DNA of 64,000 nucleotides, taken from Xanthobacter flavus. GTDB taxonomy: Bacteria > Pseudomonadota > Alphaproteobacteria > Rhizobiales > Xanthobacteraceae. The stretch covers positions 4,299,001-4,363,000 of the forward strand of contig NZ_JAGGML010000001.1 in assembly GCF_017875275.1 (NCBI RefSeq), written 5' to 3'. Positions 8,411-17,520 of the stretch are shown here, piece after piece. A program made the translations under genes and the position numbers. Below the pieces are notes generated by a model that worked only from the letters and a program-made list of their open reading frames with translations, did not search any database and was not told the origin of the DNA. How positions within the stretch are numbered: the stretch's first letter is position 1; each line of letters begins with the position of its first letter.

Positions 8411-8615
8411 GGCGCGAGAGGCGAAGGCCTTCGGGCGACCGGTTCGCGCATGCCGTCGCCTCGGCGCAGGGCCGCGAGGGAATCCCGGCGGCAAAAGCGC
8501 CGAACGCGGTCACGATCTGGATCATGAGCAGCAAGGCGCCGGCCAGCATCGCTCCGCCCATCAGCAGGGCGAGTCCACGGTTGCGATCAGCGGATACGGA
8601 GGCGGCGGTGGCCAT
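8355..8615 (-). CDS. Small hypothetical membrane protein
   Basis: Predicted 86-aa protein with one hydrophobic helix (about residues 16-43, GLALLMGGAML through FGAFAAG) and a Pro/Ala-rich tail. No family recognised. The ATG at 8615 has GGGAG seven bases upstream, but that element sits in the arm of a perfect hairpin (8623-8647). The 3' end overlaps potI by 56 bases on the opposite strand. It could be a real small gene or a chance frame; composition does not settle it. Confidence 0.4.
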   Translation of the reverse strand: MATAASVSADRNRGLALLMGGAMLAGALLLMIQIVTAFGAFAAGIPSRPCAEATACANRSPEGLRLSRPIAAPPAPPPAAGSLRAW

Positions 8616-8622
8616 GCCCAAA

Positions 8623-8647
8623 CTCCCGGTGTGCGAGACACCGGGAG
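8623..8647. other. Perfect hairpin overlapping a ribosome-binding site
   Basis: CTCCCGGTGT (8623-8632) and ACACCGGGAG (8638-8647) form a perfect 10-bp stem with a 5-base loop. On the minus strand the second arm contains the GGGAG that would be the ribosome-binding site of the small membrane protein. On the plus strand it lies downstream of potI but lacks a T-run, so a terminator role is less convincing. Confidence 0.55.
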
Positions 8648-8714
8648 CGTGACAGTGAAGTGTTAACCATAACCTTAAGTTCTGCCCGTCCAGCGTCCGC
8701 GGCGAAAGGCCGCC

Positions 8715-10781
8715 TCAGCGGCCCTCGCGCACCCATGCGGCGGTGATGACGCCGAGCAACAGGAGCAGGCCGGAGAGACCCGCGAACATCGGGAACAGGC
8801 CGATGCCGCGCACGACCGAGGCATCGCGCGTCTTCAGGCCCATCCAGTCCTCGCCGGCCAGCCTATCGGAGGCCGAGACCTGCACGAGGCGCGGCACCTG
8901 CCCGTTTAGGTCGGCAAGGCGCCACACGCCGCCGCCGGTGGCCGCCGCGATGGGGGCGAGCACGTCGCGGGTGCTGGTCACCTCGGCGAACTCCTTCGGA
9001 TTCAGCGGGCCGATATTGGCGAGGGCGTTCAGCGTGCCGTTCTGCGCCCGCCACAGGCCGAGTTCATCGGCCGGCGTCTTCGCCTGCCAAAGGCCGGGCT
9101 CGACCTGCGCCAGGGTGAGGGTGCGCAGCGCGCCGGATGGGGTGGTGACGGTGGCGGGCGGCACCTGGTCCGCCATGGTCTGGCGTTCCACGATGAGATC
9201 GCGGCCGGAGACGGTGAGCTTGAGCCGCTCCTCCTCCAGATCCGGCTCCTTCATCAGCCAGTGGGACAGGCGGCGCAGCAGGTCGATGTGGGGGCCGCCG
9301 CCTTCATAGCCGCGCGCCCACAGCCAGATGTGGTCCGAGAGGAGCAGGGCGACGCGGCCTTCTCCCACCCGGTCCACCAGCAGCACCGGCTTTTCGCCGG
9401 GCGCGGACATGAGGCTCGTGCCGGAGCGCGCCTGCGCGTCGATCACACGGAAGAAGCGGCTCCAGTGGGGCGGGTCGCTCTCCGACCCCGGCAGGTTGCG
9501 GGTGACGGGATGGCGCTTGCCGGGGTCGGTGAGCTTCGCGTGGTAGGGCGCATCGGTGGCCTCCCCACGCGGAATGCCGGGCAGAATCTCCTCCAGCGGC
9601 GTGTTGTAGAGCGAGCCGGTATCGATGAAGTCCGTACCCGCCGCCACCAGCACGGCGCCACCTGCGCGCACGTAGCGCACGATATTGTCGAAATAGATCT
9701 GCGGCAGCACGCCCTGCTGGGCGTAACGGTCGAAGATGATGAGGTCGAAATCCTTGATCTTGGTCTGGAACAGCTCGCGGGTCGGGAAAGCGATGAGCGA
9801 GAGTTCGTTGATGGGCGTGCCGTCCTGCTTCTCCGGCGGGCGCAGGATGGTGAAGTGGACGAGGTCCACGTTGGCGTCGCTCTTCAAGAGGTTGCGCCAC
9901 GTGCGCTCGCCCACGTTCGGCTCGCCGGAAACGAGGAGCACGCGCAGCTTGTCGCGCACGCCGTCGATGGCGACGGCGGTGCGGTTGTTCACCTGCGTCA
10001 GCTCGCCTTCGAGCGGGGGCACCTCGAACTCGACGATGTTGGGGCCGGCGTGGGTGATGTCCACGTCGATGCTGGCGCTGCGGCCGGTGGTGACGGTGGG
10101 CCGGCCGATCACCTCGCCGTCTCGGCGAATGGTGACGGGCACGCGGGCACCGGCCGGGGCACCTTCGTCCGTCACCTTGAAGGTCACGGTCTGCTTCTGG
10201 CCGACGATGCCGAAGCGCGGCGTCTTCTCCAGCGCCACGCGGCGATCCCGCTCGCCGGCACGGCCGGTGATGAGGGCATGGACGGGAGCGGAGAAGCCGA
10301 GCGCGCCGGCATTCTCCGGCGTGTCATGGACGCGCCCGTCGGTGATCATGATGGCGCCGGCCACCCGCTCGGGCGGCACGTCGGCAAGGCCGGCCGAGAG
10401 CGCGGAGAACAGGCGCGTGCCGTCCGCCGAGCCGTCGCCCGCATCCGCCTCGATGGTCCGCACCTCGACGCCGGAAAGCTTGCCCAGGCGTTCGGCGAGC
10501 TGGGCGCGCGCCGCCTCGGTCTGCTGGGTGCGCTCGCCGAAGGATTGCGACTGGCTCTTGTCCACCACCACCGCAACCACGGAGGAGAGCGGCTCGCGCT
10601 CCTCGCGGGTGAAAGACGGGTTGGCGAGGGCCAGCAGGCCCACCGCCAGCGCCAGCGCGCGGAACACCGAGCCGCGGGTCCGGGAATAGACCAGCAGCCC
10701 GGCGAGCAGCGCAGCCGCGACCGCAACCGCGATCAGCGCCGGCAGCGGCAGGAAGGGGGAGAAGGTGAGGCCGTAGCTCAT
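8715..10781 (-). CDS. Large membrane protein of the MoxR/DUF58/DUF4159 module
   Basis: 688-aa protein, last gene of the leftward module. Two membrane helices lie at the N-terminus (roughly residues 10-55) and one at the C-terminus (about 660-682). Between them are a von Willebrand A-like segment (VVAVVVDKSQS, then MITDGRVHD) and a glutamine-amidotransferase-like domain (VLLVSGEPNVGERTWRNLL, then LIIFDRYAQQG and AGGAVLVAAGTDF). No catalytic triad is obvious, so it is probably not an amidotransferase. Related proteins accompany MoxR and DUF58 in many Hyphomicrobiales, and their function is not established. It is separated from the DUF4159 gene by a 189-base gap holding a long inverted repeat. 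Confidence 0.75.
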   Translation of the reverse strand: MSYGLTFSPFLPLPALIAVAVAAALLAGLLVYSRTRGSVFRALALAVGLLALANPSFTREEREPLSSVVAVVVDKSQSQSFGERTQQTEAARAQLAERLGKLSGVEVRTIEADAGDGSADGTRLFSALSAGLADVPPERVAGAIMITDGRVHDTPENAGALGFSAPVHALITGRAGERDRRVALEKTPRFGIVGQKQTVTFKVTDEGAPAGARVPVTIRRDGEVIGRPTVTTGRSASIDVDITHAGPNIVEFEVPPLEGELTQVNNRTAVAIDGVRDKLRVLLVSGEPNVGERTWRNLLKSDANVDLVHFTILRPPEKQDGTPINELSLIAFPTRELFQTKIKDFDLIIFDRYAQQGVLPQIYFDNIVRYVRAGGAVLVAAGTDFIDTGSLYNTPLEEILPGIPRGEATDAPYHAKLTDPGKRHPVTRNLPGSESDPPHWSRFFRVIDAQARSGTSLMSAPGEKPVLLVDRVGEGRVALLLSDHIWLWARGYEGGGPHIDLLRRLSHWLMKEPDLEEERLKLTVSGRDLIVERQTMADQVPPATVTTPSGALRTLTLAQVEPGLWQAKTPADELGLWRAQNGTLNALANIGPLNPKEFAEVTSTRDVLAPIAAATGGGVWRLADLNGQVPRLVQVSASDRLAGEDWMGLKTRDASVVRGIGLFPMFAGLSGLLLLLGVITAAWVREGR

Positions 10782-10801
10782 GCTTGGTCACTCGCGCGAC
10801 T

Positions 10802-10920
10802 CCCTCTCCCCTTGCGGGAGAGGGCCGGGGTGAGGGGTCTGCCGAGCAAGGGGGCCGCCGGGAAAGCCTGGCGGAGCCACCCCCTCACCCCCCGGCCCCT
10901 CTCCCGCAGGGGGAGAGGGG
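10802..10920. repeat. Long inverted repeat (REP-like palindromic element) inside an operon
   Basis: A left arm (10802-10837) and right arm (10881-10920) are near-perfect reverse complements about 36-40 bases long. Each arm is itself a hairpin of the CCCTCTCCC...GGGAGAGGG type. Elements of this design are widespread dispersed intergenic repeats in GC-rich proteobacteria. It lies between two genes of one transcription unit, where it could attenuate or stabilise the mRNA. Confidence 0.75.
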
Positions 10921-10970
10921 AGGCGAGCGGCGAGCGCGGGAAGAAGACCGAACGGCCGGGCGTATGCATG

Positions 10971-13802
10971 CTATTGCCCCAGCCGTTCCAGCAGCGCCGG
11001 AACATGCACCTGGTCCGCCTTGTAGTTGCCGGTCAGCACGTACATCACCATGTTGGCACCGGCCCGGAAGGCGATCTCGCGCTGGCGCGGCTCGCCGGGG
11101 GTGAGCGGCAGCATCGGCTCGCCCGAGCGTGACACGGCCCAGGCGCCGGCCAGATCGTTCGAGGTGATGATGACGGGGGACACGCCGTCGCCGGCGCGGG
11201 CGGGGCGGTCGGCATCGTCGCGGGCGGCGGGTAGCGCTTCCACCCAGGTTGTGCCGCCGGTGAAGCGGCCGGGAAAATCCTTCAGGAGATAGAAGGCTTT
11301 GGTGAGCACGTGGTCGCGCGGCACCGGTTCCAGTTCCGGAATGTCGAGGCGGGAGAGGATTTCCTTCAGCCGCGCCTGCGCCGGGGTGAGCGGCGCGCCG
11401 GGGCCGCCGGGGGATTCGATGGCGTCGCGGGTATCGAAGATCACCGTGCCGCCCTGCTTCATATAGGTATCGATGCGCGCCAGCACCGGCTGGGCGGGAA
11501 TGGGCGTGTTGGCGAGGATGGGCCAGTAGAGCACGGGGAAAAAGGCAAGCTCGTCCCGCGCGAGGTCCACGCCCATGGCCTCTCCCGCCTGCAGCGCGGT
11601 GCGCTGGCCGAGGAAGGTCGCGAGGCCGTCGAGGCCGGCGCGGGAGATGTCGTCCACCTCGCTGTCGCCCGTCACCACATAAGCGAAACGGGTCTGCGTG
11701 GTGGCCTTCAGCGCGAAGCCATCGTCGGCGCGGGCCGGGGCGGGCACGAGGGCGCCGGCGGTTGCGCCCAGCATGACCGCGGCGAGGAGGGCCGCCGCGG
11801 CGCCGCGACGGGCTTTCGTTCCACCCATGCGCGAGAGCCCTCCCGCCAGGAACAGCACCGCCAGCGCATCGAGAAGAAGCAACAGCATGGCGCCGATCAG
11901 GATCGGCCCGCGCATGTCGCGCGGCGCGCTCTCCTGCAAGGGCTCCGTGCGGCCCCCCAACGCTGCGAGATCAAGCACCTTGGGGCGGTCGGCCGGGAGC
12001 AGGGTGTTCACCGCCACGAGGCCGTCCGGCGGACCGTAAAAGCCGGGCGGATGATCGGCGGTGGAGCGGCCGCGATAATCGGCGGGTAAAGCGCGGGCGG
12101 TAGGGCCGGCGGGGCGGAAGGCGCCGAAGCCGTCGAGCACGCGGGCGGGCGGCAGCGCCGCCACATCCGGCCGGCCAGCGGGCTGGAGCGCCGTGCCGGC
12201 GGGGGCCGTCTCGGGCGGGGGCGGGGCGTCGGACAGGGCAACCACGTGGCGCAGCATTTCAACGAATGTGCCGGAAAGGGGCAGGTTCGACCAGGAGGTG
12301 TCGCCGGTGACATGGAACAGCACCAGCGCGCCCTTGCCCCGGCGGGTGCCGGTGACGAGGGGCGTGCCGTCCGCGAGCGTCGCCCATGTGCGGTCGCCGA
12401 GCGTGCCGTCCGGCTCGGCCAGCACCTGCCGGTTCACGGTCACGTCGTCGGCGGGCTTGATGTCGCGGAAGGGGCCTTCCGGCGTCAGGGAGCCGAGCTT
12501 CTGCGGCGTCTCCCACGACAGGGAGCCGCCCAGAACACGGCCGCCGCGTCGCAGGCGCACAGGCAGGAGATCGTCCTGCGCATTGGCGAGGCGCGGCCCG
12601 GCGAAGCGGATGAGCACGCCGCCGTCCTCCACGAATTTGGCGAGCCGGTTGCGGGTGGCGGGCGGAATGGTGCCGACATCGGTCAGCGCCAGCACGGGCA
12701 GGCGCTGGTCCAGGAAGCGGTTGATGTTCTCCGTGGCCGATCCCGTCTCCGCCACCCGCAGGTCGGCGAAGGGGCCGAGCGCGCGGGAGAGATAATAAGT
12801 CGGCGCCAGCAGCGGCTGGCCGGTGTCGGTGGAGGTGCCTGAGACGACGCCCACCGAGCGCCGCCGCCACCGCTTGTCCAGAAGCTGCACGGCGCCGGCC
12901 GAGTGCTCGCCGGCAATCTCCAGCCGCGCCACTTCGTTGCGCAGTTCCACCGGCAGGTCGAAGCGGGCGTCCACCTCGCTCGTGCCCTCCGGCAAAGTGA
13001 AAGGCGCTTCGGCGAGGACGAGGCCGCGCATGTCGCGGGCCGTCACGCGGCCGGCGCGGGGGGCACCGGACGTGGGGCGCACCACCTTCACCGTGAGCGC
13101 CTCGGCTGCATTCTCCGCCGCCGCGAGCGCGAGCGGTTCGGCGACGCCGCCACCCACCACAAGCAGCCGGGCGCCGGCGCCGAGGTCGGCGAAGGCGCGC
13201 GCGGTGTCGGGATCGGCGCCAAGGTCGACGCCATCGGAAATGTAGACCACGCCCGCGCTGGGCTCCGCGCCGAGGAGGCGCCCGGCCAGCGCCAGCGCCT
13301 CCTTGCGGGCGGGCGCATAGGGCACCGGCTCCAGCGAGCGGAGGCGGTCGCGCGCGGCGGCGGGGGTGGAGAGGGTCGCCTCGCGCGGCACGTCGCCGGT
13401 GGGGATGAGGGCGACCCCGCGCCCGTCGGTCTCCGCCTCGTCGATGAGGGCCGCTGCGGCGCTGCGGCGGGCCTCCCAGCTCGCGGCGGCCGGCCAGCCC
13501 TGATCAATGACGAGGAGAAGCGGCCCGGAGCCGGTCGGCGCCGCGGCGGGCGGATTCCAGATGGGCCCTGCGGCGGCGAGGATCACGAGTGCGGCGAGCA
13601 GCATCCTGAGAGCCGTGAGCCACCACGGCGTGCGCGCCGCGCTCTCCTCCTTGGGCGTGATGCCGAGCAGCAGGCGCAGCGGTGGGAAGCTCACCTGGCG
13701 CGGCTTCGGCGGCACCACGCGCAGCAGGAACCACAGCAGCGGCAGCGCGAGGAAGGCTGTGAGCAGCAGCGGGGCGGAGAAAGCGAGGGGGAGACCGAAC
13801 AT
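10971..13802 (-). CDS. BatA/DUF4159 domain membrane protein
   Basis: 943-aa protein with an N-terminal BatA-type domain (two helices about residues 8-28 and 60-80, with the QVSFPPLRLLLG segment), then a VWA-like region (LLLVIDQGWPAA, VVYISDGVDLG), a long extracytoplasmic stretch, two membrane helices near residues 640-690, and a C-terminal DUF4159 domain (FAYVVTGDSEVDDISRAGL to the end). It begins one base inside the DUF58 stop (TGATG). Bat-like proteins are envelope proteins linked to MoxR AAA+ ATPases. The biochemical role of DUF4159 is unknown. The length is typical of alphaproteobacterial members. Confidence 0.85.
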   Translation of the reverse strand: MFGLPLAFSAPLLLTAFLALPLLWFLLRVVPPKPRQVSFPPLRLLLGITPKEESAARTPWWLTALRMLLAALVILAAAGPIWNPPAAAPTGSGPLLLVIDQGWPAAASWEARRSAAAALIDEAETDGRGVALIPTGDVPREATLSTPAAARDRLRSLEPVPYAPARKEALALAGRLLGAEPSAGVVYISDGVDLGADPDTARAFADLGAGARLLVVGGGVAEPLALAAAENAAEALTVKVVRPTSGAPRAGRVTARDMRGLVLAEAPFTLPEGTSEVDARFDLPVELRNEVARLEIAGEHSAGAVQLLDKRWRRRSVGVVSGTSTDTGQPLLAPTYYLSRALGPFADLRVAETGSATENINRFLDQRLPVLALTDVGTIPPATRNRLAKFVEDGGVLIRFAGPRLANAQDDLLPVRLRRGGRVLGGSLSWETPQKLGSLTPEGPFRDIKPADDVTVNRQVLAEPDGTLGDRTWATLADGTPLVTGTRRGKGALVLFHVTGDTSWSNLPLSGTFVEMLRHVVALSDAPPPPETAPAGTALQPAGRPDVAALPPARVLDGFGAFRPAGPTARALPADYRGRSTADHPPGFYGPPDGLVAVNTLLPADRPKVLDLAALGGRTEPLQESAPRDMRGPILIGAMLLLLLDALAVLFLAGGLSRMGGTKARRGAAAALLAAVMLGATAGALVPAPARADDGFALKATTQTRFAYVVTGDSEVDDISRAGLDGLATFLGQRTALQAGEAMGVDLARDELAFFPVLYWPILANTPIPAQPVLARIDTYMKQGGTVIFDTRDAIESPGGPGAPLTPAQARLKEILSRLDIPELEPVPRDHVLTKAFYLLKDFPGRFTGGTTWVEALPAARDDADRPARAGDGVSPVIITSNDLAGAWAVSRSGEPMLPLTPGEPRQREIAFRAGANMVMYVLTGNYKADQVHVPALLERLGQ

Positions 13803-14791
13803 CAGGCCGGTCCTCCGGACACGTAGGCATGTCCGCCGCCCTTCGGCAAAGCGGAGGGACCGCCGCCCACGCTCATGCGCTGGTGCAGGGCGAGCAGCAT
13901 CTCGCTCGCCGGACGGTCGGTGCGGTGGATGGCGAAGCTCCAGCCGAGACGCTCCGCCGCGGCGCGCAGGCGCGCGCGGTGATCGACCAGCTTCAGGTCA
14001 TAGTCGGCCTTCCAGCTCTCGGCCCGGCCGACGGTCAGGCGGTCGCCGCCCTCGGGCTCGCGGAACTCGATGCGGCCGGAGAAGGGGAAGGTCTCCTCCG
14101 CCGGGTCCACGATCTGCACCAGGTGACCATGGGCGCCGGACGCGGCCAGCGTGTGGAGGCGCGCCTCGATCTCGTCCGCCGGGCTCCAGAAATCGCTGAA
14201 CAGAACGATTTCCGACAAGGGCGAGGGACCGAACTCGGGCGGCAGGCTCGCCGGCAGGCGCGGTGCCAGCACCACGGCCTCGGCCATGCGCTCGACAATG
14301 CGGCGGTTGGCGGACGGGCGCATCAGCTCGGGAATGCCCACGCGCTCGCCGCCCTTCACCAGCAACTCGGCGAGGGCGAAGGCCACCACCAGCGCGCGCT
14401 CGCGCTTCGGTGCCTGTCCCCGGGAAGCGTAATTCATGGATGCCGAAAGATCGGGCCAGATCCACACCGTGTGGCTTGCCTCCCACTCGCGCTCGCGCAC
14501 ATACAGATGGTCGTCGCGGGCGGAGCGGCGCCAGTCCACGCGGTTCGCCGGCTCGCCATCCACGAAGCGGCGATACTGCCAGAAGTTCTCTCCGGTGCCC
14601 GCGCGGCGTCGCCCGTGCAGGCCGTGCTGCACGCTCATGGCGATACGCCGTGCCTCCAGGACAAGCCGCGGCATGGCCGCCGCGAGATCGGCCGCGGCGT
14701 GGGTGGCCGTCTCGACCGCCTGATGCGCATCGTCGGTCGTGGTCTGGCCTTTCGCAGCGGTTGCCATGGGCGCGGGCCGGTCCGCGCTCAC
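13802..14791 (-). CDS. DUF58 domain-containing protein
   Basis: 329-aa cytoplasmic protein carrying the DUF58 signature (YRRFVDGEPANRVDWRRSARDDHLYV, here only in part) around residues 75-105, then a degenerate VWA fold (IWPDLSASMNY, IVLFSDFWSP). DUF58 proteins are near-constant partners of MoxR AAA+ ATPases. The start is taken as GTG at 14791, overlapping the moxR stop (GTGA); an ATG at 14767 is an alternative that removes eight residues. It overlaps the DUF4159 gene by one base, so moxR, DUF58 and DUF4159 are translationally coupled. Confidence 0.85.
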   Translation of the reverse strand: MSADRPAPMATAAKGQTTTDDAHQAVETATHAAADLAAAMPRLVLEARRIAMSVQHGLHGRRRAGTGENFWQYRRFVDGEPANRVDWRRSARDDHLYVREREWEASHTVWIWPDLSASMNYASRGQAPKRERALVVAFALAELLVKGGERVGIPELMRPSANRRIVERMAEAVVLAPRLPASLPPEFGPSPLSEIVLFSDFWSPADEIEARLHTLAASGAHGHLVQIVDPAEETFPFSGRIEFREPEGGDRLTVGRAESWKADYDLKLVDHRARLRAAAERLGWSFAIHRTDRPASEMLLALHQRMSVGGGPSALPKGGGHAYVSGGPA

Positions 14792-15789
14792 CCGAGTCGC
14801 TCGGTGAGGCGGCGGATGATGCCGGTGACGCTCTGGCGCTCGGCGCGGGCGGCGAAGGTCAGCGCCATGCGATGCTTCAGCACCGGTTCGGCGAGGGCCA
14901 CCACGTCGTCGAGGGAAGGCGCATAGCGCCCGTCCAGCAGGGCACGGGCACGCACCGCCAGCATCAGCGCCTGGCTGGCGCGCGGGCCAGGACCCCAGGC
15001 GATATAGGCCTGCTCCGGCCCTTCCGCGCCCGGACGGGCGGAGCGGACCAGGGTGAGGATGGCCTCCACCACCGATTCGCCCACCGGCAGGCGGCGGACG
15101 AGGCGCTGGGCGGCGATAAGGTCGTCCACCGTCATGGCGGCGCGGGGCTTCTGCTCCTCCGCCGAGGTGGTTTCGAACAGGATCTTCCGCTCCGCGTCGC
15201 GGTCCGGATAATCCACGTCGATCTCCATCAGGAAACGGTCGAGCTGCGCCTCTGGGAGGGGATAGGTGCCTTCCTGCTCCAGCGGGTTCTGGGTCGCGAG
15301 CACATGGAAGGGCTTGGGCAGGTCATGCCGCTCGCCGGCGACGGTGACGTGGTATTCCTGCATGGCCTGCAGCAAGGCCGACTGGGTGCGGGGCGAGGCG
15401 CGGTTGATCTCGTCCGCCATCAGCAGCTGGGCGAAGATCGGACCCTTGATGAAGCGGAAGGCGCGCCGCCCGCCGGCCGATTCTTCCAGCACCTCGGCGC
15501 CGAGGATGTCGGAAGGCATCAGGTCCGGCGTGAACTGCACGCGACGGGCATCGAGGCCCAGCACCGTACCCATGGTGTCCACGAGCTTGGTCTTGGCAAG
15601 GCCCGGCACGCCGACGAGCAGCGCATGGCCGCCGGCGAGAATGGTGATCAGCGCGCGCTCCACCACCGTTTCCTGCCCGAAGATGACGTTGGAAATGGCC
15701 GCGCGGGCGGCCTTCACATGGGCGGCGGCGGCTTCCGCGTTGCGGATGATCATCTGGTCGAGGTCGAAGGTCTCGCCGGCAGCCGACAT
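14788..15789 (-). CDS. MoxR-family AAA+ ATPase
   Basis: 333-aa ATPase, first gene of the module. Walker A GVPGLAKTKL starts at residue 60; Walker B and the following motif read LLMADEINRASPRTQSALLQAMQE; the AAA lid-2 domain follows. MoxR proteins act as chaperones that insert cofactors or assemble protein complexes, usually for the VWA or Bat proteins encoded beside them. The ATG at 15789 is preceded by GGAGGAG. It is divergent from the DUF1285 gene across a 400-base gap. The target of this MoxR is unknown. Confidence 0.9.
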   Translation of the reverse strand: MSAAGETFDLDQMIIRNAEAAAAHVKAARAAISNVIFGQETVVERALITILAGGHALLVGVPGLAKTKLVDTMGTVLGLDARRVQFTPDLMPSDILGAEVLEESAGGRRAFRFIKGPIFAQLLMADEINRASPRTQSALLQAMQEYHVTVAGERHDLPKPFHVLATQNPLEQEGTYPLPEAQLDRFLMEIDVDYPDRDAERKILFETTSAEEQKPRAAMTVDDLIAAQRLVRRLPVGESVVEAILTLVRSARPGAEGPEQAYIAWGPGPRASQALMLAVRARALLDGRYAPSLDDVVALAEPVLKHRMALTFAARAERQSVTGIIRRLTERLG

Positions 15790-16189
15790 ATGCTCATCTC
15801 CTCCACGCGAACGAATCGCACGCCAAATACGCACCGCACGCACACTTGCCCGCATGCCGAACATGCACCGCAAGCTTGCTGCCAAAAGCGGCAACAAAAC
15901 GCCTCCGCTCCTCCTTCGCCGGGCCGTTCCGCCCTCTGCCGGTCTGATGGGCATCGGGCGGGCCGTTCCATGCGCCGGCCTGGGACGGACGCCGAACCAC
16001 GGGGCCGCCTTGCGGTCTCCGCGTGAAAAGGCCCGTCTCGCGAAGTCTTGCAAACGTCGCGCCACCCGGACACAGAGCTTACGATATGATGCGCGTGCGT
16101 CGAGCCCCCCCGAACGCTGCGCGAGTGCGCCGCACTCACGTCATCGCGAGCCCGCCGCTTTTCGCGGCGTGACCGGCCAAGGAGACCAG
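15790..16189. other. 400-base divergent intergenic region
   Basis: No gene supported. It must carry the promoters of moxR (leftward) and the DUF1285 operon (rightward). Visible symmetric elements are GCATG-CCGAA-CATGC (15852-15866) and GAGTGC-GCC-GCACTC (16123-16137). Open frames through it are antisense or extensions of neighbouring frames without start signals. Confidence 0.5.
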
Positions 16190-16843
16190 ATGCCCGCACC
16201 TGAGCCAGACACGCCCCCCGTTTCGCCGGACGCCGCATCCAGCACCTCCTCGGCCACCGGCCGGCTGGAGGCGCTGATGGCGGCCGCCCGTGCCGGCGGG
16301 GGGAAGGGTCCGGCGCCGGTGGAGCTGTGGAACCCGCCCGATTGCGGCGACATGGACATGGTGATCCGGGCCGACGGGACGTGGACCTACATGGGCACCC
16401 CCATCACGCGCCCGGCGCTGGTCAAGCTGTTCGCCTCCGTGCTCGCGCGGGAAGGCGAGCGCTTCGTGCTCAAGACGCCGGTGGAAAAGGTGGGCATCAC
16501 AGTGGAGGATGCGCCGTTCCTCGCTGTCGATATGGCCGTGGAGGCCGGTGCGGCAGAGCACGGACCCCGGGGCGCCACTCTCGTCTTCCGCACCAATCTC
16601 GACGACGTGGTGCGCTGCGGGCCGGGCCAAGAACTGCGCTTCGCTCACGGCACCGGCGACGGCGAGGTCGTGCCCTACCTGCACGTTCGCCGTGGGCTGG
16701 AGGCGCGGCTGTCGCGGGCGGTGCATCTCGACCTGATGGAACGCGGGGAGGTGCGGGAAGAGGGCGGCGTCCCCATGTTCGGGGTGGCGTCGGGCGGGCT
16801 CTTCTTCCCCATCCTTCCGGCGACCGAACTGGGACTGGACTGA
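16190..16843 (+). CDS. DUF1285 domain-containing protein
   Basis: 217-aa soluble protein; DUF1285 covers about residues 45-210 (PPDCGDMDMVIRADGTWTYMG at the start, then FFPILPA near the end). Structures of family members show a two-domain fold, but no activity is established. The ATG at 16190 has AAGGAG seven bases upstream; the frame is open far upstream without a better start. Its stop overlaps the NUDIX start (TGATG), so it is the first cistron of a four-gene coupled operon with cca. The N-terminal 40 residues are low-complexity Pro/Ser/Ala. Confidence 0.85.
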   Translation: MPAPEPDTPPVSPDAASSTSSATGRLEALMAAARAGGGKGPAPVELWNPPDCGDMDMVIRADGTWTYMGTPITRPALVKLFASVLAREGERFVLKTPVEKVGITVEDAPFLAVDMAVEAGAAEHGPRGATLVFRTNLDDVVRCGPGQELRFAHGTGDGEVVPYLHVRRGLEARLSRAVHLDLMERGEVREEGGVPMFGVASGGLFFPILPATELGLD

Positions 16844-17520
16844 TGCGGGCGTTCGACGAAGCGTTTTCCGAAACCAACAGCGCAGGCGGAAGCCTCGCTG
16901 ATTTCCTGCGCCGCGCCGGGGAGCGCCTGTCGCCCACACCGCCGCCGTTCTATTCCGAAGGCGACTTTCTCGCGCTCAATGGCGATCACGCCTTGCAGCC
17001 GGAAAAGGTCAGCCTCATCCCGCAGGAGCGCCCCCGCCACGCCGCCGTGCTTGTGCCGGTGATCGCCCGGCCGGAGCCGACCATCCTGCTGACGCTTCGG
17101 TCATCACACCTCTCCGAGCATGCGGGGCAGGTGGCGTTTCCGGGCGGGCGCGTCGATCCCGGCGACAAGGACGAGATCGACGCGGCGCTCAGGGAGGCGC
17201 GCGAGGAGGTGGGGCTTGATTCGGCGCGGGTCCGTCCGCTCGGCTTCCTCGACGGCTACCTCTCTGGCACCGGCTTCTGGATCGTGCCGGTGGTGGCGCT
17301 GGTGGACCCGGCCTATACGCTCACGCTCAATCCGGCCGAGGTGGAGGAGGCGTTCGAGGTGCCGCTCGGTTTCCTCATGAGCCCGCGCAACCACGAGCGC
17401 CAGTCGCGGGAATGGAAGGGCACGCTGCGGCATTATTACGTGATGCCGTTCGAGGGGCATAATATCTGGGGCGCGACGGCGGGCATGCTGCGCAACCTTT
17501 ACGAGAAGGTCTACGCCTGA
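16843..17520 (+). CDS. NUDIX hydrolase, probable CoA pyrophosphatase (NudL/YeaB-like)
   Basis: 225-aa NUDIX protein predicted to cleave CoA or related dinucleotides to phosphopantetheine and 3',5'-ADP. The NUDIX box (GGRVDPGD, then AALREAREEVGLD) lies around residues 105-127, preceded by the UPF0035-type HLSEHAGQVAFPGG segment typical of CoA pyrophosphatases. The start ATG overlaps the DUF1285 stop, and the stop overlaps the DUF6111 start (TGATGG). The position next to cca suggests a housekeeping nucleotide-metabolism operon. Confidence 0.88.
   Translation: MRAFDEAFSETNSAGGSLADFLRRAGERLSPTPPPFYSEGDFLALNGDHALQPEKVSLIPQERPRHAAVLVPVIARPEPTILLTLRSSHLSEHAGQVAFPGGRVDPGDKDEIDAALREAREEVGLDSARVRPLGFLDGYLSGTGFWIVPVVALVDPAYTLTLNPAEVEEAFEVPLGFLMSPRNHERQSREWKGTLRHYYVMPFEGHNIWGATAGMLRNLYEKVYA

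Noticed and set aside
9261-11132. 623-codon plus-strand frame across the DUF4159 module
   Set aside because: Antisense shadow; the composition is low-complexity His/Arg/Gly.
15266-16189. Upstream extension of the DUF1285 frame
   Set aside because: It runs antisense through moxR; the AAGGAG-ATG at 16190 is the credible start.
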